Source: Siphonodentalium dalli (lineage: Eukaryota > Mollusca > Scaphopoda > Gadilida > Siphonodentaliidae). From it: a stretch of DNA of 64,000 nt. The notes below the pieces were generated by a model that was not told the DNA's origin, ran no database searches, and saw only the letters and a list, made by a program, of their open reading frames with translations. Position 1 is the stretch's first letter. Each line of letters opens with the position of its first letter. The stretch spans positions 153,041,152-153,105,151 of the forward strand of contig CP136066.1 in NCBI GenBank assembly GCA_032622095.1, in the 5' to 3' direction. Position numbers and translations under genes: made by a program. Shown piece after piece: positions 37,201-52,000 of the stretch.

Positions 37201-40200
37201 TGTGATGGTTACAGTTATGCCCTGTGCCAATGCATTCTCTTATATATGCGAGTCGACCATAGGTCGCCTCGCATATATATATAGAATGCATTGGCCTAAA
37301 AAAAATCTTTTTTTACCATTTTTTCTTTCATTCTTTAACAATTTTATAATTTTTAATGTGTTAAGCCAATGCATTCTCTTATATATGCGAGGCGACCTAT
37401 GGTCGACTCGCATATATAAGAGAATGCATTGGCACAGGGCCGTTCCGTTGGGTAAAGGGTTAATGTCCTATTTATTATAATATTGCCTCAAGCTGATTAA
37501 TTTCCTGGACACAATGTTATGTATATTACTCTCTGTCCATTTCAATATTAGACACAACTAAGTTACTTTGCCACAAAAATCTCTGCTATTTAACTTATGT
37601 ACCAATGCTATGCTATTAAATGCTGAATATTTGGAAGTCCAACTTCAACATAAAAATATTTGTTATCATCTCAATAATTTGTCTTTGAGTCAGTTCATCA
37701 TCAAAACCCTGCAGCCCCTATTCCCCTTAGTCTTCAGTTACATATACCGACAAGTTTAAATTAAATTTGATTTATGCATCTTTAACCCTTCCATGACTGG
37801 AGCTTTCTGAAATTTTGCAAAAACCCTGTGCCAATGCATTATCTTATTCATGTGTATGTGAGGTTCTCTATGGGAGACTCGCATATATAAGAGAACACAC
37901 TGGCACATGATCTTTAATGCTGCACCAGATCAATTACTAATCCTTAGGGTTAATCCTTTCATGACAGAGGCCCCCTGCTTGAGATTGCACTCTAAAAAGT
38001 TCTAGACTAAACATCATATCTCTACAAGGACTTGGCTTAGATTGAGAACCATCCTTGACAAAAAGCCCCTATCTTTGTAAATCATTGGTAATTGACAAAC
38101 TCTCCCAGATGTCAGTGAAGACTTCACTGATATATGGGATAGTTTGTCAATTACCAGGCACTGAAGACAACACTTGATGGACTTTCATAAGGTCATGCAT
38201 GCAATGATGCATTGAGTACCTTCTGATTCCTCATCGGATTGTACTGCTCATCCATATATGAGGGTGTCACATACACAAGCACCTGTCACCGGCCCACCCA
38301 CACCCCTTTTTATGGAATGTAGTTTTTGGGAAATTTTTACGTGGTACACAAGATTAAAATTGCCCGGTTAACTGGTAATTGGGATTCATGCCTAAATTAA
38401 CCGGTATTCAAGATTCCATAAATGAAAGAGTCATTGACACTGTAGCTCAACCTGGAGAGGAGATCATTTCATGTGTTACAGTCAATGGGTCGATCAGAAA
38501 TGCGTAAAGTTGAAATGTGTAAGTAATAATAAGCCATGTTTTTCATACAAAATTATTCAAATTTGATTGCTCCCATCTGGTGATGATCCTAAACTTGCCT
38601 GTAAATTTCCAAAATAATTCTCCAAAAAATGCGGGCAGCGCAGGGTGTGCCGATGGATTCAGATTTTAAATCCAAGATGGCTGCTGGTGGTCACTTTAAA
38701 AAAAAATATTCGGAATATATGGCAGGCTTGTACAATGGACATCCATATAAAGTTTGGTGATTATCAGATGTGAGATGTGACTTGTGGGGTATGCTGATGG
38801 ATTTAGTCGTGCAAAGAGTAAAATCCAAGATGGCCACTGGCGACCATGTTTTTGAACAAAATTCAAAAGAATGTAATGGCTCCAAACTAGTGGACCACGA
38901 AGATCCAAATGAAGTCTGGTGACGATTGGATGAGGAATGTGGTCTGTAGATTGTGCCAAATATTTAGACATGCAAAGAGTAAAATCAAAATTCAGAATAA
39001 ATTGATGACACCCATCTAGTGGTTACCCCAACGATCCATATGAAGTTTGGCGACGATTGGACTAGTGATGTCATCTGTAAGTTGTGCCATAGTATTTAGT
39101 CATGAAAAGAGTAAAATCCAAGATACATGTTGCTGCCGGCAGCCATGTCTTTCATCGAAATTAGTTCATATTTGATAGCTCCCATCCAAAGACGATCCTA
39201 AATTTTCAAAACAAATCTCCAATAAATCTGGGACGCAGGGTGTTCTGATGGATTCAAATTTTAAATTCAAGACGGCTGCTGGCGGCCATGTTTTTAAGGA
39301 ATTTCGAAAAAAACAGGGAGACTCCCATCAAAAGAACACCCAAAAGATCCATATGAAGTTCGGTGACGATTAGATAAGAGATATGACCTGTATGGTGTAC
39401 CGAAGAATTCAGTCATGCAAAGAGAAAAATACAAAATGGCCACTGGCGGCCTTGTTTTTTTGCAGAATGACCTGAAAATGACTCGTTCCCATCTACATGT
39501 CAATTTCAACATACACGCCACATTTCATAAATATCTGACCAAAGGTACGTCCAGTAGCCCATGCAAATGGAAAAATTGTTAACTGACACACACACAACAC
39601 TGATGATGGATACCATCCCATGGCAATAGTTCAAACTTGACCTTGGCAAGTTGAGCTTTATAGCCAAGTATGTAACTTTAATAATTTGATTATGTCCCAA
39701 CTCAAATGAATCATTAATGAGATTAAGTTTGATATGACAATGAACTTCAGAAAAATCTATATTTTTTATTCCATATTTTCTTTACAGGTATGCAGGATTC
39801 ATTCCTCTCTGTTAAAGGTACTCAATCCGATCAGACAGTCCTCAAAAACTACTTTAGTTATCAGATTCGATTAATTACAACAAAATAATGCTAACCGCTG
39901 TTGACTATGGTACAAAATTACCAAAAACGCGTTGTTCAACGAAATCTGGCCGTATTATCACTTGAATATCACAAAATTTGACCGTATTACAACTTTATTT
40001 AGAGTTATCCGTCTTCATCCATAATTTTGTCCGAGACCATTGGTTTGATGACTTGTTCTGGGCCACAAATAATTATACATTTGGAGAAATAACAAATATC
40101 AAAAATCAATTTCTGATCACTCTGAATTCCTCAACTCAATAAAATATTTTTTACCCCCAAACCCAAAGAAATAGTAATTTGAGAACATTAATTTGGATTA

Positions 40201-42993
40201 TGCATTTTTAGGATTCATCAATATGTATATAATCCAGCATCTTGGTCGCAAACCATTTGGTCGATATATGTACAGCACCGAATATTTATGTTTATGTTTA
40301 TTGAAGGCGGGAATCCCGGGATCTAAAGATGATGCAATGAGGTGAAAGAAATAATTAAGGAAACTCTAGAATCTAATTTTAGCATGTGAAATAAACACCA
40401 CTAAATTCCCTTTGAATTGTTACAGAAAGATGTTAATTAAAAGTGTGCATTTGCTAATAAAACAAGTGCACCACACAAAGTACCATTAACCCCATGTACA
40501 GAGTACCCCCCGCAAAGGTGGCTTTTTGCTGAGTTTGATCAATTTTCTGAGGCTTAATTACTTCAAAGATAATCTGGCCTGCAATGATGGGACAAAAAAA
40601 ACCAAGATTTCTAGATCAACAGAGAATGATAACTCTGGAATGAAATAGGCGAATGTCACTGACCCCTCTTTTGAAAGCAGTCATGATGGCGAGCGAGCAT
40701 CCACATCAAATTTGTTACATCCGATTACCAATGGCTGAGACGGACGGACAGAAAAAAGTAAAAGTCAATCTGATATATCCTCCTCTCTCCCCGAATATAT
40801 AAAGAAAGCTCAGGGAAAATTTCTTCACCCCCCCCCCCCCAAAGTACAGTAATGCCCTAAATAATCGACTTCTTAAACACAGCAGAATTATGGGTAATTT
40901 TTCAGGATTTTCCCATAATTCTGCTGTAGTTAAGGAGTTGATTATTTAGGACATGCCCTTGTTATTTGTGTCCATGTGGTACAGTAATGCTCTAAATAAT
41001 CGACTCCTTAACCACAGCAGAATTATGGGTAACTTTTCAGGATTTAGTCGGAAATATGGCTTGTTGCCATTCATCTTTCCGATGAATGGCAACATGCCAT
41101 ATTTCCAACTAAATCCTGAAAAGTTACCCATAATTCTGCTGTGGTTAAGGAGTCGATTATTTAGAGCATTACTCAGTCTTAGTAAACTTAGCGTACATTT
41201 GCTCCCAGAATCGCACGCGACTAGCAATTGTACTTCGAAATTCATTTACGACTGAGCGTTACTATACCTCCCACATTAAACTAGCCAGACTGATTTTATA
41301 TAGGCCATAACTCCATACAATAGATACATTTTTTTCTGAATGCTTGATAGTGTTAAGGTCATGTAACTCAATCCCAAGTCAAGGAGACCTTCATATGTTA
41401 ATCATATACAACAACAAGTCACTCTTGCTCTGAAGCTTTCCACTGTGGCAGCCTTTATAAATGAGATAACAAGATATTATATTACTTATTTGGAGACTCA
41501 AACATGTGTATTCATAGTCAACAGTGGGGTTGTAATTCCTACAGATGGTGCCTCTTCCTCGAATCATTTTGTCAAATACCACGAAAATGACAATATACAA
41601 GTAAGAAAAATAATAGTGTTTTCTCAACACCATCATTTTGTCTCACCAACATTACAGCTAAATCAACAGCTACGGTAATGCCCGAAGTATATGACCCTTT
41701 AACCACAGCAGAATTATGAGAAATTTTTCAGGATTTAGTCGTTAATATGGCTTGTTGCCATTCATCGGAAAGCTCTCGATTTAGGGGCATTACTGTAGGA
41801 CCCATAAACATCATAACATTCTAGCAAAACTAGTAAAATAATTTTTTCTGATTGTATGGACTATATTCATTTAGTCTGTGAACAGTGAATAGTGAAAGTC
41901 ATAATGCGTCTACTGATGTCAAGCCTGCAAGTAGTGTGTCTGTCATTTGCAGAATGAGATACTCCTCTGGGAAATTTCTATATCACCTAATTTGCAGAAG
42001 ATGCATAATCGAGGTGACATGGGTGAACATCACCAACTTCAACTGGGGCACTTCAATCTGATTCTAGGTCTTCCATAGCAGTTGAGGTCTAAAGCAGAAT
42101 GAGGTTCACATAGGGTAAATTTGGTGTGGGATAGCATCACTAAATTCACCCTCTGGGGATCTCATTCTGCAAATGACAGGTACACTATTTGCAGACTTAA
42201 TTGTTGTCTATGATTTCACATGCAATAGTATATTATATCACTATACCCTTCATAAACGCCACAACTGATAAAGTCTTAAATAGTAAAATATGTAACTCAA
42301 GCACAAGCCGACAAAACTTTCATAATGGCATATCAAAACTTAAATATTCACATTTATACTTTAATAGGACCCAGAAAATTATCTCATATGAATCTCGATT
42401 TTCTTATGACCTATTTGCTACGGGAGTAAAGTGAAATGAGCATTCCATTCATAGCGAGAATACTTTATCCACTATATGCTTCACAGTAAAGCCACAGTGA
42501 GTTCTATTAAAACACATGACGAAGTATCAACTCCAAAAATAAAACAGTTTTCTGTTGGCTGCCAAATTTTTCTTCAGTGGCATCGAAATTATTCCACTTA
42601 CTGACCTTATATTTCAATCCAGTCTGATTTAAAGATATATGGATCAAACTCAAAAGATGTGAAGGGCACTTTTGTAGTCAACAATACATTTATGCTAAAG
42701 GTACTCAATCTGATCAGATGGTCCCCTTATCATCAAGTTTCTTCAAAATACGCTTTAGTTAACAGAATCCATTAATTAACAACAAAATAAAGCTAACCGC
42801 TGTTAAATTTGGTATATAATTTCCCAAAACAATGTCATTTATCAACATGTTGTTCAACGAAATATGGCTGTATTATCACATCATTATCATGACATTTGAC
42901 CATATTACCACTTGATGTTAGAGTTATCCATTTTCGTCCACAATTTGGTCCGAGACTGTCTTCTCGCCGACTTTTTACCCGGCCACTAAAAAG

Positions 42994-43029
<36 letters not shown>

Positions 43030-46000
43030 GAATAATAATAGATTTTAATAATTGATATCTGATCACTCTGAGCTTTGATGGGTGGGTACTTCAACTCAAA
43101 TCAAATATTTTTTACCCCCGAAGCCAAAGAAGTAGTAACTTACAAGCGTTGATTCGGATTATGCACCTTTAAACACTGTGTCATCCCTGGTCAACCTTTT
43201 CATGACGGCAGCTGTGCTGGTGCAGCATTAAAGATCCTGTGCCTGTGTATTCTTTTATATATGTGAGTAACTTTTCAGGATTTAGTCGGAAATATGGCTT
43301 GTTGCCAATCATCGGAAAGCTCTCCCCGAGAGCTTTCCGATGAATGGCAACAAGCCATATTGCCAACTAAATCCTGAAAAGTTACCCATAATTCTGCTGT
43401 GGTTCAGAAGTCGATTACTTAGAGCATTACTGTATATAAGAGAATGCACTGGTTTACAAGCTCAAGTTAAATATTGTTTGGGAGACTCACATATATAAAT
43501 GAATGCACTGGCACAGAGTTTTTGCTAAATTTCAGGAAGCTCCAGTCATGGAAAGGTTAAGGATATATGACATCAACAATACATGAATGCTAAACACTGT
43601 GTCATCCCTTGTTAAGTGATGCTAGCCCACTGTGTGGGATAGCATCACTAAATTCACCCTCTGGGGACCTCTTTCTGAAAATTAAGGCTTGGTCTGGGTA
43701 CTCATTTCAGTAAAATAAGCACATACAGTAATGCTCTAGTTAATCGACTCCTTTACCACAGCAGAATTATGGGTAACTTTTCAGAATTTAGTCGGAAATA
43801 TGGCTTGTTGCCATTCATCGGAAAGCTCTCAGGGAGTTGCCTTTGTTGTAGACACGATCTGAGTATTTTATTTATGTTGTTTCTCAGAGTTAATCAAGCC
43901 TTGAAATGGTGTGTCTGTCAATTGCAGAATGAGGTCCCCAGAGGGTGAATTTAGTGATGCTACCCCGCATAGCGGGCTAGCATCACCAAATTCACCCTCT
44001 GGGGACCTCATTCTGCTTACACCTCAGCAGAATAAGATTCCCAGAGGGTGAATTTGGTGATGCTAGCCCGCTATGCGGGGTAGCATCACTAAATTCACCA
44101 TCTGGGAACCTCATTCTGCATATGACAGACACACTATTTCAAGGCTTGGAGTTAATAAATAGTCAGTACATATTAGTGTTCAAACGACTCTGGGATTCTG
44201 GAGTCGACTAGTCGAACCCCAAAAGTCAAGTCGACGTCGACTAGTCGGCCAAATACATCACCAACCTTATACTAATGAAACACATGTGAAAGAAAATTAC
44301 AAATTCTGTGCCATCATCACAATATTTACCCTCTACTGTGATCGGAGAATTGAATCACGTGACACGAATTTAGTCGGAAATATGGCTTGTTGCCATTCAT
44401 CGAAAAGCTCTCGGCGAGAGCTTTCCGATGAATGGAAACAAGCCATATTTCCGACTAAATCCTGAAAAGTTACCCATAATTATGTTGTGGTTAAGGAGTC
44501 GATTAATTAGAGCATTACTGTACATGTAATATGTCTTTAAGACAGCTATGGTAGAATATCAGTTTTCAGTCAAAATCTTTTCATCTGTTCAAAAGAAAAC
44601 CTCTTATTCATTGTGCAGTGTTAAAGTATTGTCTCATTTGGGTATTAAGTCTAAATAATTTGAATTCAATCAAAATATATGGAATCAAGTCCATCCAACG
44701 ATGTGCGAGGAACCATTACACGATTATGGCTTCAGCTCGTGCAAACACCTAGAACAATCCCTAGATGACCGAAAAGTTATAGACGCGACCATCCCCAGAG
44801 GCTTAAAATACAACAAATACATCATTGCGATATTACGAATGTAATCAACTAAATCAATACACCGCTAAAACACATTAGAGTATTGTGTTCGTACAGTTCT
44901 GATGATCTGATTTAGATAATAATAACTGATTTACACGGTTAAAAACAGCATCAAATTAACGCAAGAAGCAAAATGCTTCCTCGGAATAGCGTTAATTGAT
45001 ATAACATCCATTCATTGCATCTGCTATCTTCAATGACATGCTGGTACAGAAATACTACACGCAGCACTAGGAGAATGGTAATACATGTATGATGAAGCGG
45101 TTAAGGAAATTATGGATGTAGATGTTTCTCGAAAGACATGAGTTATCACTTACATATGTATCTTCATTGTCCAATATTAAGTTATCAATGGATGCCATCA
45201 AGCTTGCAAATAGTGTGTCTGTCATTTGCAGAATGAGGTGCCCAGAGGGTGAATTTAGTGATGCTATCCTGCACAGTGGCCTAGAATTACCATATTCACC
45301 TTCTGGGGACCTCATTCTGCTTGGGCCTCATCATCTGGGAAGTATCTGTAGTCTCAAATTAACATTGTGTTTAGTTACTTTTTCCCTTCTGGGAAGTTTC
45401 TATATCCCCTAATTTGCAGAATATAATATGTATAATCGAGGTGACTAATGGGTGAACATCACCAACTTCAACTAATTCCTGAAAAATTACATAATTCTGC
45501 TGTGGTTAAGGATTCAATTATTTAGGGCATTACTGTATTATTCTATACCCAAGGAATCTATAAAAAAAAACTTGCTAAGAATAAGTACACAGTTTTTAAA
45601 TGTATGTAGCCTATCTACATACAGGTACACTAATGCCCTAAGTAATCGACTTCTTAACCAAAGCAGAATTATGGGTAACTTTTCAGGATTTAGTTGGAAA
45701 TATGGCTTGTTGCCATTCATTGGAAAGCTCTCCCCGAGAGCTTTCCGATGAATGGCAACAAGCCATATTTCCGACTAAATCCTGAAAAGTTACCCATAAT
45801 TCTGCTGTGGTTAAGAAGTCGATTACTTAGAGCATTACTGTATATATCTATCACCACATCTCCTATTGGCCTTTACACAGAACCATGCAGGCCTCAAAAT
45901 ATGGTGCTGGAAATTTGCATAATGAGGTCCCCAGAGGGTGAAATTAGTGAGGCTACCCTGCACAGTGGGCTGGCATCACCCATTCATCCTCTGGGGACCT

Positions 46001-49000
46001 CATTCTGCATGGCCTAATGGGAGACCTAGATGGTAAAGATGGTGATGCGCACCCATTGGGCACCTCGATTATGCATAGTATCGTCTACTAATTTGGGGAT
46101 AGAGAGAAACTTAAAACAAGAGATGGACTGTCGTCCGGTACATACCCCCTAGTGGCATACCGCCTAGTGTGGGCATATCTATAACTTATGACTGCTATAC
46201 TCAGACAGATGGACCCAAAAATCAGCATTTTCATATAAACGAAGATGAATAACTATAGCACAAAAAAACAAAACAAAACAGTTGAATGTGCCATTAAATG
46301 TCCTCATAGTGGTGAACATCCATACAAAATTTCATTGAGATCCGAGCATTACTGTTCAAGTTATGACCTGAACAGACATCGGATGGACCAAACAGCCAAC
46401 ATGTCCAGATAAACAAACTTGAATAACTCTAGAATGGAAAAGCCAAACAAAACGATGGAACACTCTTTTTAATGTCATCATAGTAGTGAACATCCATACC
46501 AAATTTCATTGAGATCCCAGCACAACTGTTGAAGTTACGACATGAACAGACACCAGACAGACCAAAAAGCCAACATTTCCAGATAAACAAAGATGAATAA
46601 CTCTAGAATGGAAAATTCGAACAAAACGATGGAACCCTCAATTGAATGCCCTCATAGTAGTGAACATCCATACCAAATTTCATTGAGATCCCAGCACAAC
46701 TGTTGAAGTTACGACATGAACAGACACCAGATGGACCAAAAATTCAACATTTCGAGATAAACAAAGATGAATAACTCTAGAACGGAAAATTCAAACAAAA
46801 CGATGGAACCTCTATTTAATGTCCTCATAGTAGTGAACATCCAAACCTAATTTCATTGAGATCCGAGCACTATTGTTCAAGTTATGACATGAACAGACAT
46901 CGGACGGACGTACGGATGCACAGACAGGTGCAAAACAGTATACCCCCCCTTCTTTTTTTTTAAAAAGGGGGTATAAAAAGAGAAAAAGAAACTTTCTAAA
47001 GAAGTTTCTAAAGAAACTAGATACTTATTAACTTGATAATAAAGATAATTTCCCAGAGAAGATGAGGCCTAAGTAGAATGAGGTCCCCAGAGGATGAAAT
47101 TAGTTATGCTAGTCTGATATGCGGGGTAGCGTAACTAAATTCACCATCTGGGAACCTCATTCTGCAAATGTCTGACACCCTATTTTAAGGCCTGCATAGA
47201 ACTACAGCATTGATTGCTGCCATTTACCCCTGTGTCTCACACTATGGCTCTGCCACTGATTGCCACCCTGTCCCAGACCCTCCCTCGGATTAGACCAACA
47301 AGTATTATCACTTGTCCTCCCACTGGTGACTGACCATTTACCGCAATCAGTAACAATCATTTCCGTCAATCAATAGTTAATTATTTAATCAATTAGCATA
47401 TAATAATTAATTGTAATAACTTATTGAGTTGAGTTCTCAAAAAATCTATACAAGTCCATTATGTTCATTAATGATAATGTACTCCTGAGAATATTTGAGT
47501 TGGTAAATGATTGACTGCTGACAGAGATTGTATGAGGGTACTCATGCTTGACAAGTGTATGTTTCTCTCACAGATGTTACTATTACAGGTACACACTGCT
47601 CCACCGATTGGCACCCTCTCAGTATAAAGGAGGTGTTCTACATATAGGGTGTTGCTCTCAAAATTGCCTCCACGATACAACAAAAATGTAAATAGAAATG
47701 TAAATATATATATATATAAATAAATAAAGCAAAGCTATATTTAACCCTTTCATGATGGGTGCAGCATTAAAGATCCTGTGCCAGTGCATTCTCTTTATGC
47801 GAGTCTTCCATAGGGAGCCTCGCATATATAAGAGAATGCACTGGCTTACAAGGTCAAGGTAAATATTGTTAGGCCAATGTATTCTTATATATGCGAGGAT
47901 CCCCTATAGAAGACTCACATATACAGTAATGCCCTAAATAATTGACTCCTTAACCACAGCAGAATTATGGGTAATTATGGGAAAGCTCTCACTGAGAGCT
48001 CTCCGATGAATGGCAAAAAGCCATATTTGCTACTAAATCCTGAAAAATAATTCTGCTGTGGTTAAGGAGTCGATTTAGGGCATTACTGTATAAGAGAATG
48101 CAATGACACAGAGTTTTTGCAAAGTTTCATGAAGCTCCAGTCATGGAAGGGATAATGTAAAATGCAAGATTCAATTACTGAAAAAGATCAATTGTAATAT
48201 TCGATATTCAGTTTACTAATAAACGAAAATTTGCATCAGAGATGTGGGGTCGAGTTGCAGTAGCCAAGCAAAACATGGGCTTCGATTAAAAATGTATTAA
48301 TTGTAACTGGCTATCATACAGAACACTATTTAGGAAGTCTGACATTCACAAAAATTTACTAATTAAGGGCCATAACTTAGCCGGCCCGTAACTCTGCCCG
48401 CAATACCTGGCCAGTTTTCGATCTAGATCAAGACATTGTTGAGCATGTTCGTATGCAGAATATCAAGGAAATATTATCGCGCTAATGCCATCTGTAGACA
48501 ATTGCCTGTCAGCGAACCGACCTCGCCAGACTATACATGTAGGTAAAGTTTTTTTTTAAACTCAACCAAAAAATATATAACAAAAATACCCCCAAAAAAT
48601 TGTTTTACAATATATACCCATCCACCCAACCCTCTCACAATCTGCTCAAGAGAGCCCCTGCACCATAATAAAGCTCATAGGTTCTCCCACATTTTACCTG
48701 CTTCCTCCAGGCAATTAACATGTTGATCACCAACTCATATAAAATTTATCAACAAAACAAGCAGTGAAGGAAAAGATCCTTTGATCTTTTCAACCAACTC
48801 AGGCGGCTGGGCTACTAATTACTACTTCAGTATACATGTCGTAAGCCTCTAGGTGCAAATTGGCAAACTATAAACATCAACACTAGTTATGGTCCTTATT
48901 TTTTACAATAAAATTTTGTGAGAAGGAAAATATCAATGGTTTCACATTTATCAGTTAGAGGGGTCATCTGGCGATGTCCAGTTTGTCTTGCGGCAATGTG

Positions 49001-52000
49001 ACTTGTGTTAAAGTAGCAAAATAATGATCACCAATTCATAGGGATGAGTTCAATTTTCCTCTATGGTCAATCTGGGGGGTTTTACTTCACTCATGGGCTT
49101 AAAGGGGTGTTGTAAACTAAATCTGGCCATTTATGGGACCATCTCCTATATTATACTTAACAAAATATAAGCAACAAATTAATGAATTTGAGCAATTTAT
49201 GGATGAGTGAAAAATGCACTCATGTGCTATATGAATGATGTAAATTACATTATAATTATAATGAAAATGAGTTTATGGCTCGAGTCATAAACTCATTTTC
49301 ATTATAATTACCATGTAATTACCATGTTCATGGTCACATGACCACAGCAGGATGTAACTGATGGGAAGACACAGATCATTAACGTACATCACTAATGAAT
49401 TAGAAGATGAAAATTAAAACCATTTCTCCAACTGCAGTTATATGATTGAATGAATGAATACTTTATTGACTGACCACTGTTCAGTGATGTGTGTCACACC
49501 ATGTAACAATAACAGACAGGTATAAATGTATATGTAAACCGAACATCAATTAAAAGTAGAAATATTTGAATTAGCATTTAAATTTAGGAGTCATTAGATG
49601 ACTTGATATTCACTGATTGTTCAACAAAAGTACATACCGGTACATGTCTTGTGTCACAAGGTGTTCCCGGACAAAGAGGTCTTTGCAAAAGTTGCAATGA
49701 TGTATCCGCATTTGGGACTAAGCCCTGAAAATCTAATTCAATACTCATTTTATCTATCAGATTTGTTTGGTGCTTTAGCATTTTTCTTAAGGAATAACAA
49801 GAAATGTTCTTTATTGTCTACTGTCATACATTTTGTGGACCTTCTTTTCAAATGCAATCTTTAATATCTGGTTTGGGTCGTTTTTGTCTATCTTTCTCAA
49901 TTGCTAAAGAATGAGCACTTATCCGAAGCACTGTTAAAGACACAGGAGGCCTTTGCGATGGTATTGCTGTTAAAATAGTCACGTCCGTTAAAACTACCAT
50001 AAACAGAAAGAATATTAAAATATAGATTTTGTTATTATACCAATCATAAATATCGCGTAAATAATATGTTATTGTCAAGATTGTATGCTGTGTTACTAGT
50101 ATGTAAACAAAACTCAATTTTTTTTATAGTACAGTACATGTGCGTAAAAGCGTAAAAGAGTGTGGGATAAGCAATACACTCAACACCGGCGAGACCCCAC
50201 TGCATGAATTTTGGTTAAAATTGCCATCATGTTGTCTACAACATACTGGTATAGCGCTCGCTAATCCTCGCCACTCAAGATTTTGGTGTTGAATGGGTCA
50301 CCATGAATCGCTCTCCAAAATAATGCCACAGAGATGAGTGTTTTGCTTAAGCGCAGCTCACACAAAGTATGTTTTGTGGACAATATCGCATCAATAATAT
50401 CATTATACTATACTATTAGTATAATCTAAAGGAAATTTTCATAACTTGGTAACTTTCATTTCTAAATTATAACCTACAACAAAAGCCTTACGTGCCTTTA
50501 AGTATCCTGTATTTTATTTTGATATTTTAAAATTTAAGTAATGTGCCTTAATTTGGTATATAACTTAACATATAAATGTAATTTATTGTCTGGTACTTTT
50601 TCGGCCAGATATACAAGTTGAGATTTTGTAGATTTTTCAAAGTACTTGTGATCATATCATCTTAAATTGTCTTGCTTTATACAATTCTGTTCAATATTAA
50701 ATTTATTCATGGCAGCTTTATAAAATCAATGCTGGTCCTGTCGTGATTGATATGTTATATAAAAAGTCCCACCCTCAAGTTTCCATAATATTTTAAATCA
50801 GCGCAATAAAGAGTATTTCTTCCGCGTTTACTCTTGATTTCCTGTCTTGGCCAATAAAATGTTTTGACTTTATGCCTTAATCAACAGCAGTTTTGTTATC
50901 AATTGAACAGTTTCTACTAAAAGAGGAATGCAGATCAAGTCTGAATATAGTGCATCTGACATTTGCAGTATGAGGTCCCCAGAGGGTGAGCACAGCAGGC
51001 TAGTATCACCAAATTAACCCTCCGGGGACCTCATTCTGCTTAGGCCTCGATCATCTTCTGGGAAGTATCTATAGTCTCAAATTAACATAGTTTTAAGTTA
51101 CATTTTCCCTTCTGTTCAGTTTCTATGTCCCCAACATGTAATTTGCAGAAATAAAGTGCATAATCGATGTGAGAAATGGTTGAACATCACCAATTTCAAC
51201 TGGGGAACTTCAATATAATCCTAGTTCTCCCATATCAGTTGAGGCCTAAGTAGAATGAGGTTCCCAGAAGGTGAATTTGTTCTATGTTAGCCAGCCGTGC
51301 CAGATAGCATCACTATATTGACCCTCTGGGGACCTCAGTCTGCAAATGTTAGACACACTATATCCAGACTTGATGCAGATGTTGGGAAGTCAGATCTTCA
51401 AGGGTGATAGGGAATTAAAAAAATTAAGTTGGATGACTTCCCACCCCTAACAGAGACCATCTAGGCATGTCACATGACTACAGCGGGTGGTGACTGGTGG
51501 GAAGACACAGATCATTACCCTAGATCACTAATGAATTAGAAGATATAAATCCATATCTCTGACTGCACAGTTATGCAACTAAAGAGCCTGAAAATAGTTT
51601 GTCTGTCATTTGCAGAATGAGGTCCCCAGAGGGTGAGTATAGTGATGCTATCCCACACGGTGGGATAGCATCACCAAGTTCACCCTCAGGGAATCTCAAT
51701 CTGTGTAAGCCTCATCTGCTATGGGAGTCCTAGGATCAGATTGAAGTTCCCCAGTTGAAGTTGGTGATGTTCACCCATTTATAATAGTCACCTCGGATAT
51801 GCATTTTATTGTCTGCCAATTAGGGGATATTGACACTTCCCAAAAGGGAAAAAGTAATTAAAAACAATGATAATTTGATACTATAGATACTTCCCAGAAG
51901 ATAAGGCCCAAGCAGAATGAGATCTACAGAGGGTGAATTTGGTGATGATAGCCCACTGTGCGGGATATCGTCACTAAATTCACCCTTTGGGGACCTCATT

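Noticed and set aside
40946-41255. Opposed open frames of about 100 codons on both strands
   Set aside because: They are produced by the family D palindrome, which reads open on both strands; the same peptide recurs at every D copy.
49584-49864. Opposed open frames on both strands (minus-strand one contains a Cys/Pro-rich stretch)
   Set aside because: No recognisable domain, no splice signals of note, and no repeat copies; probably chance.
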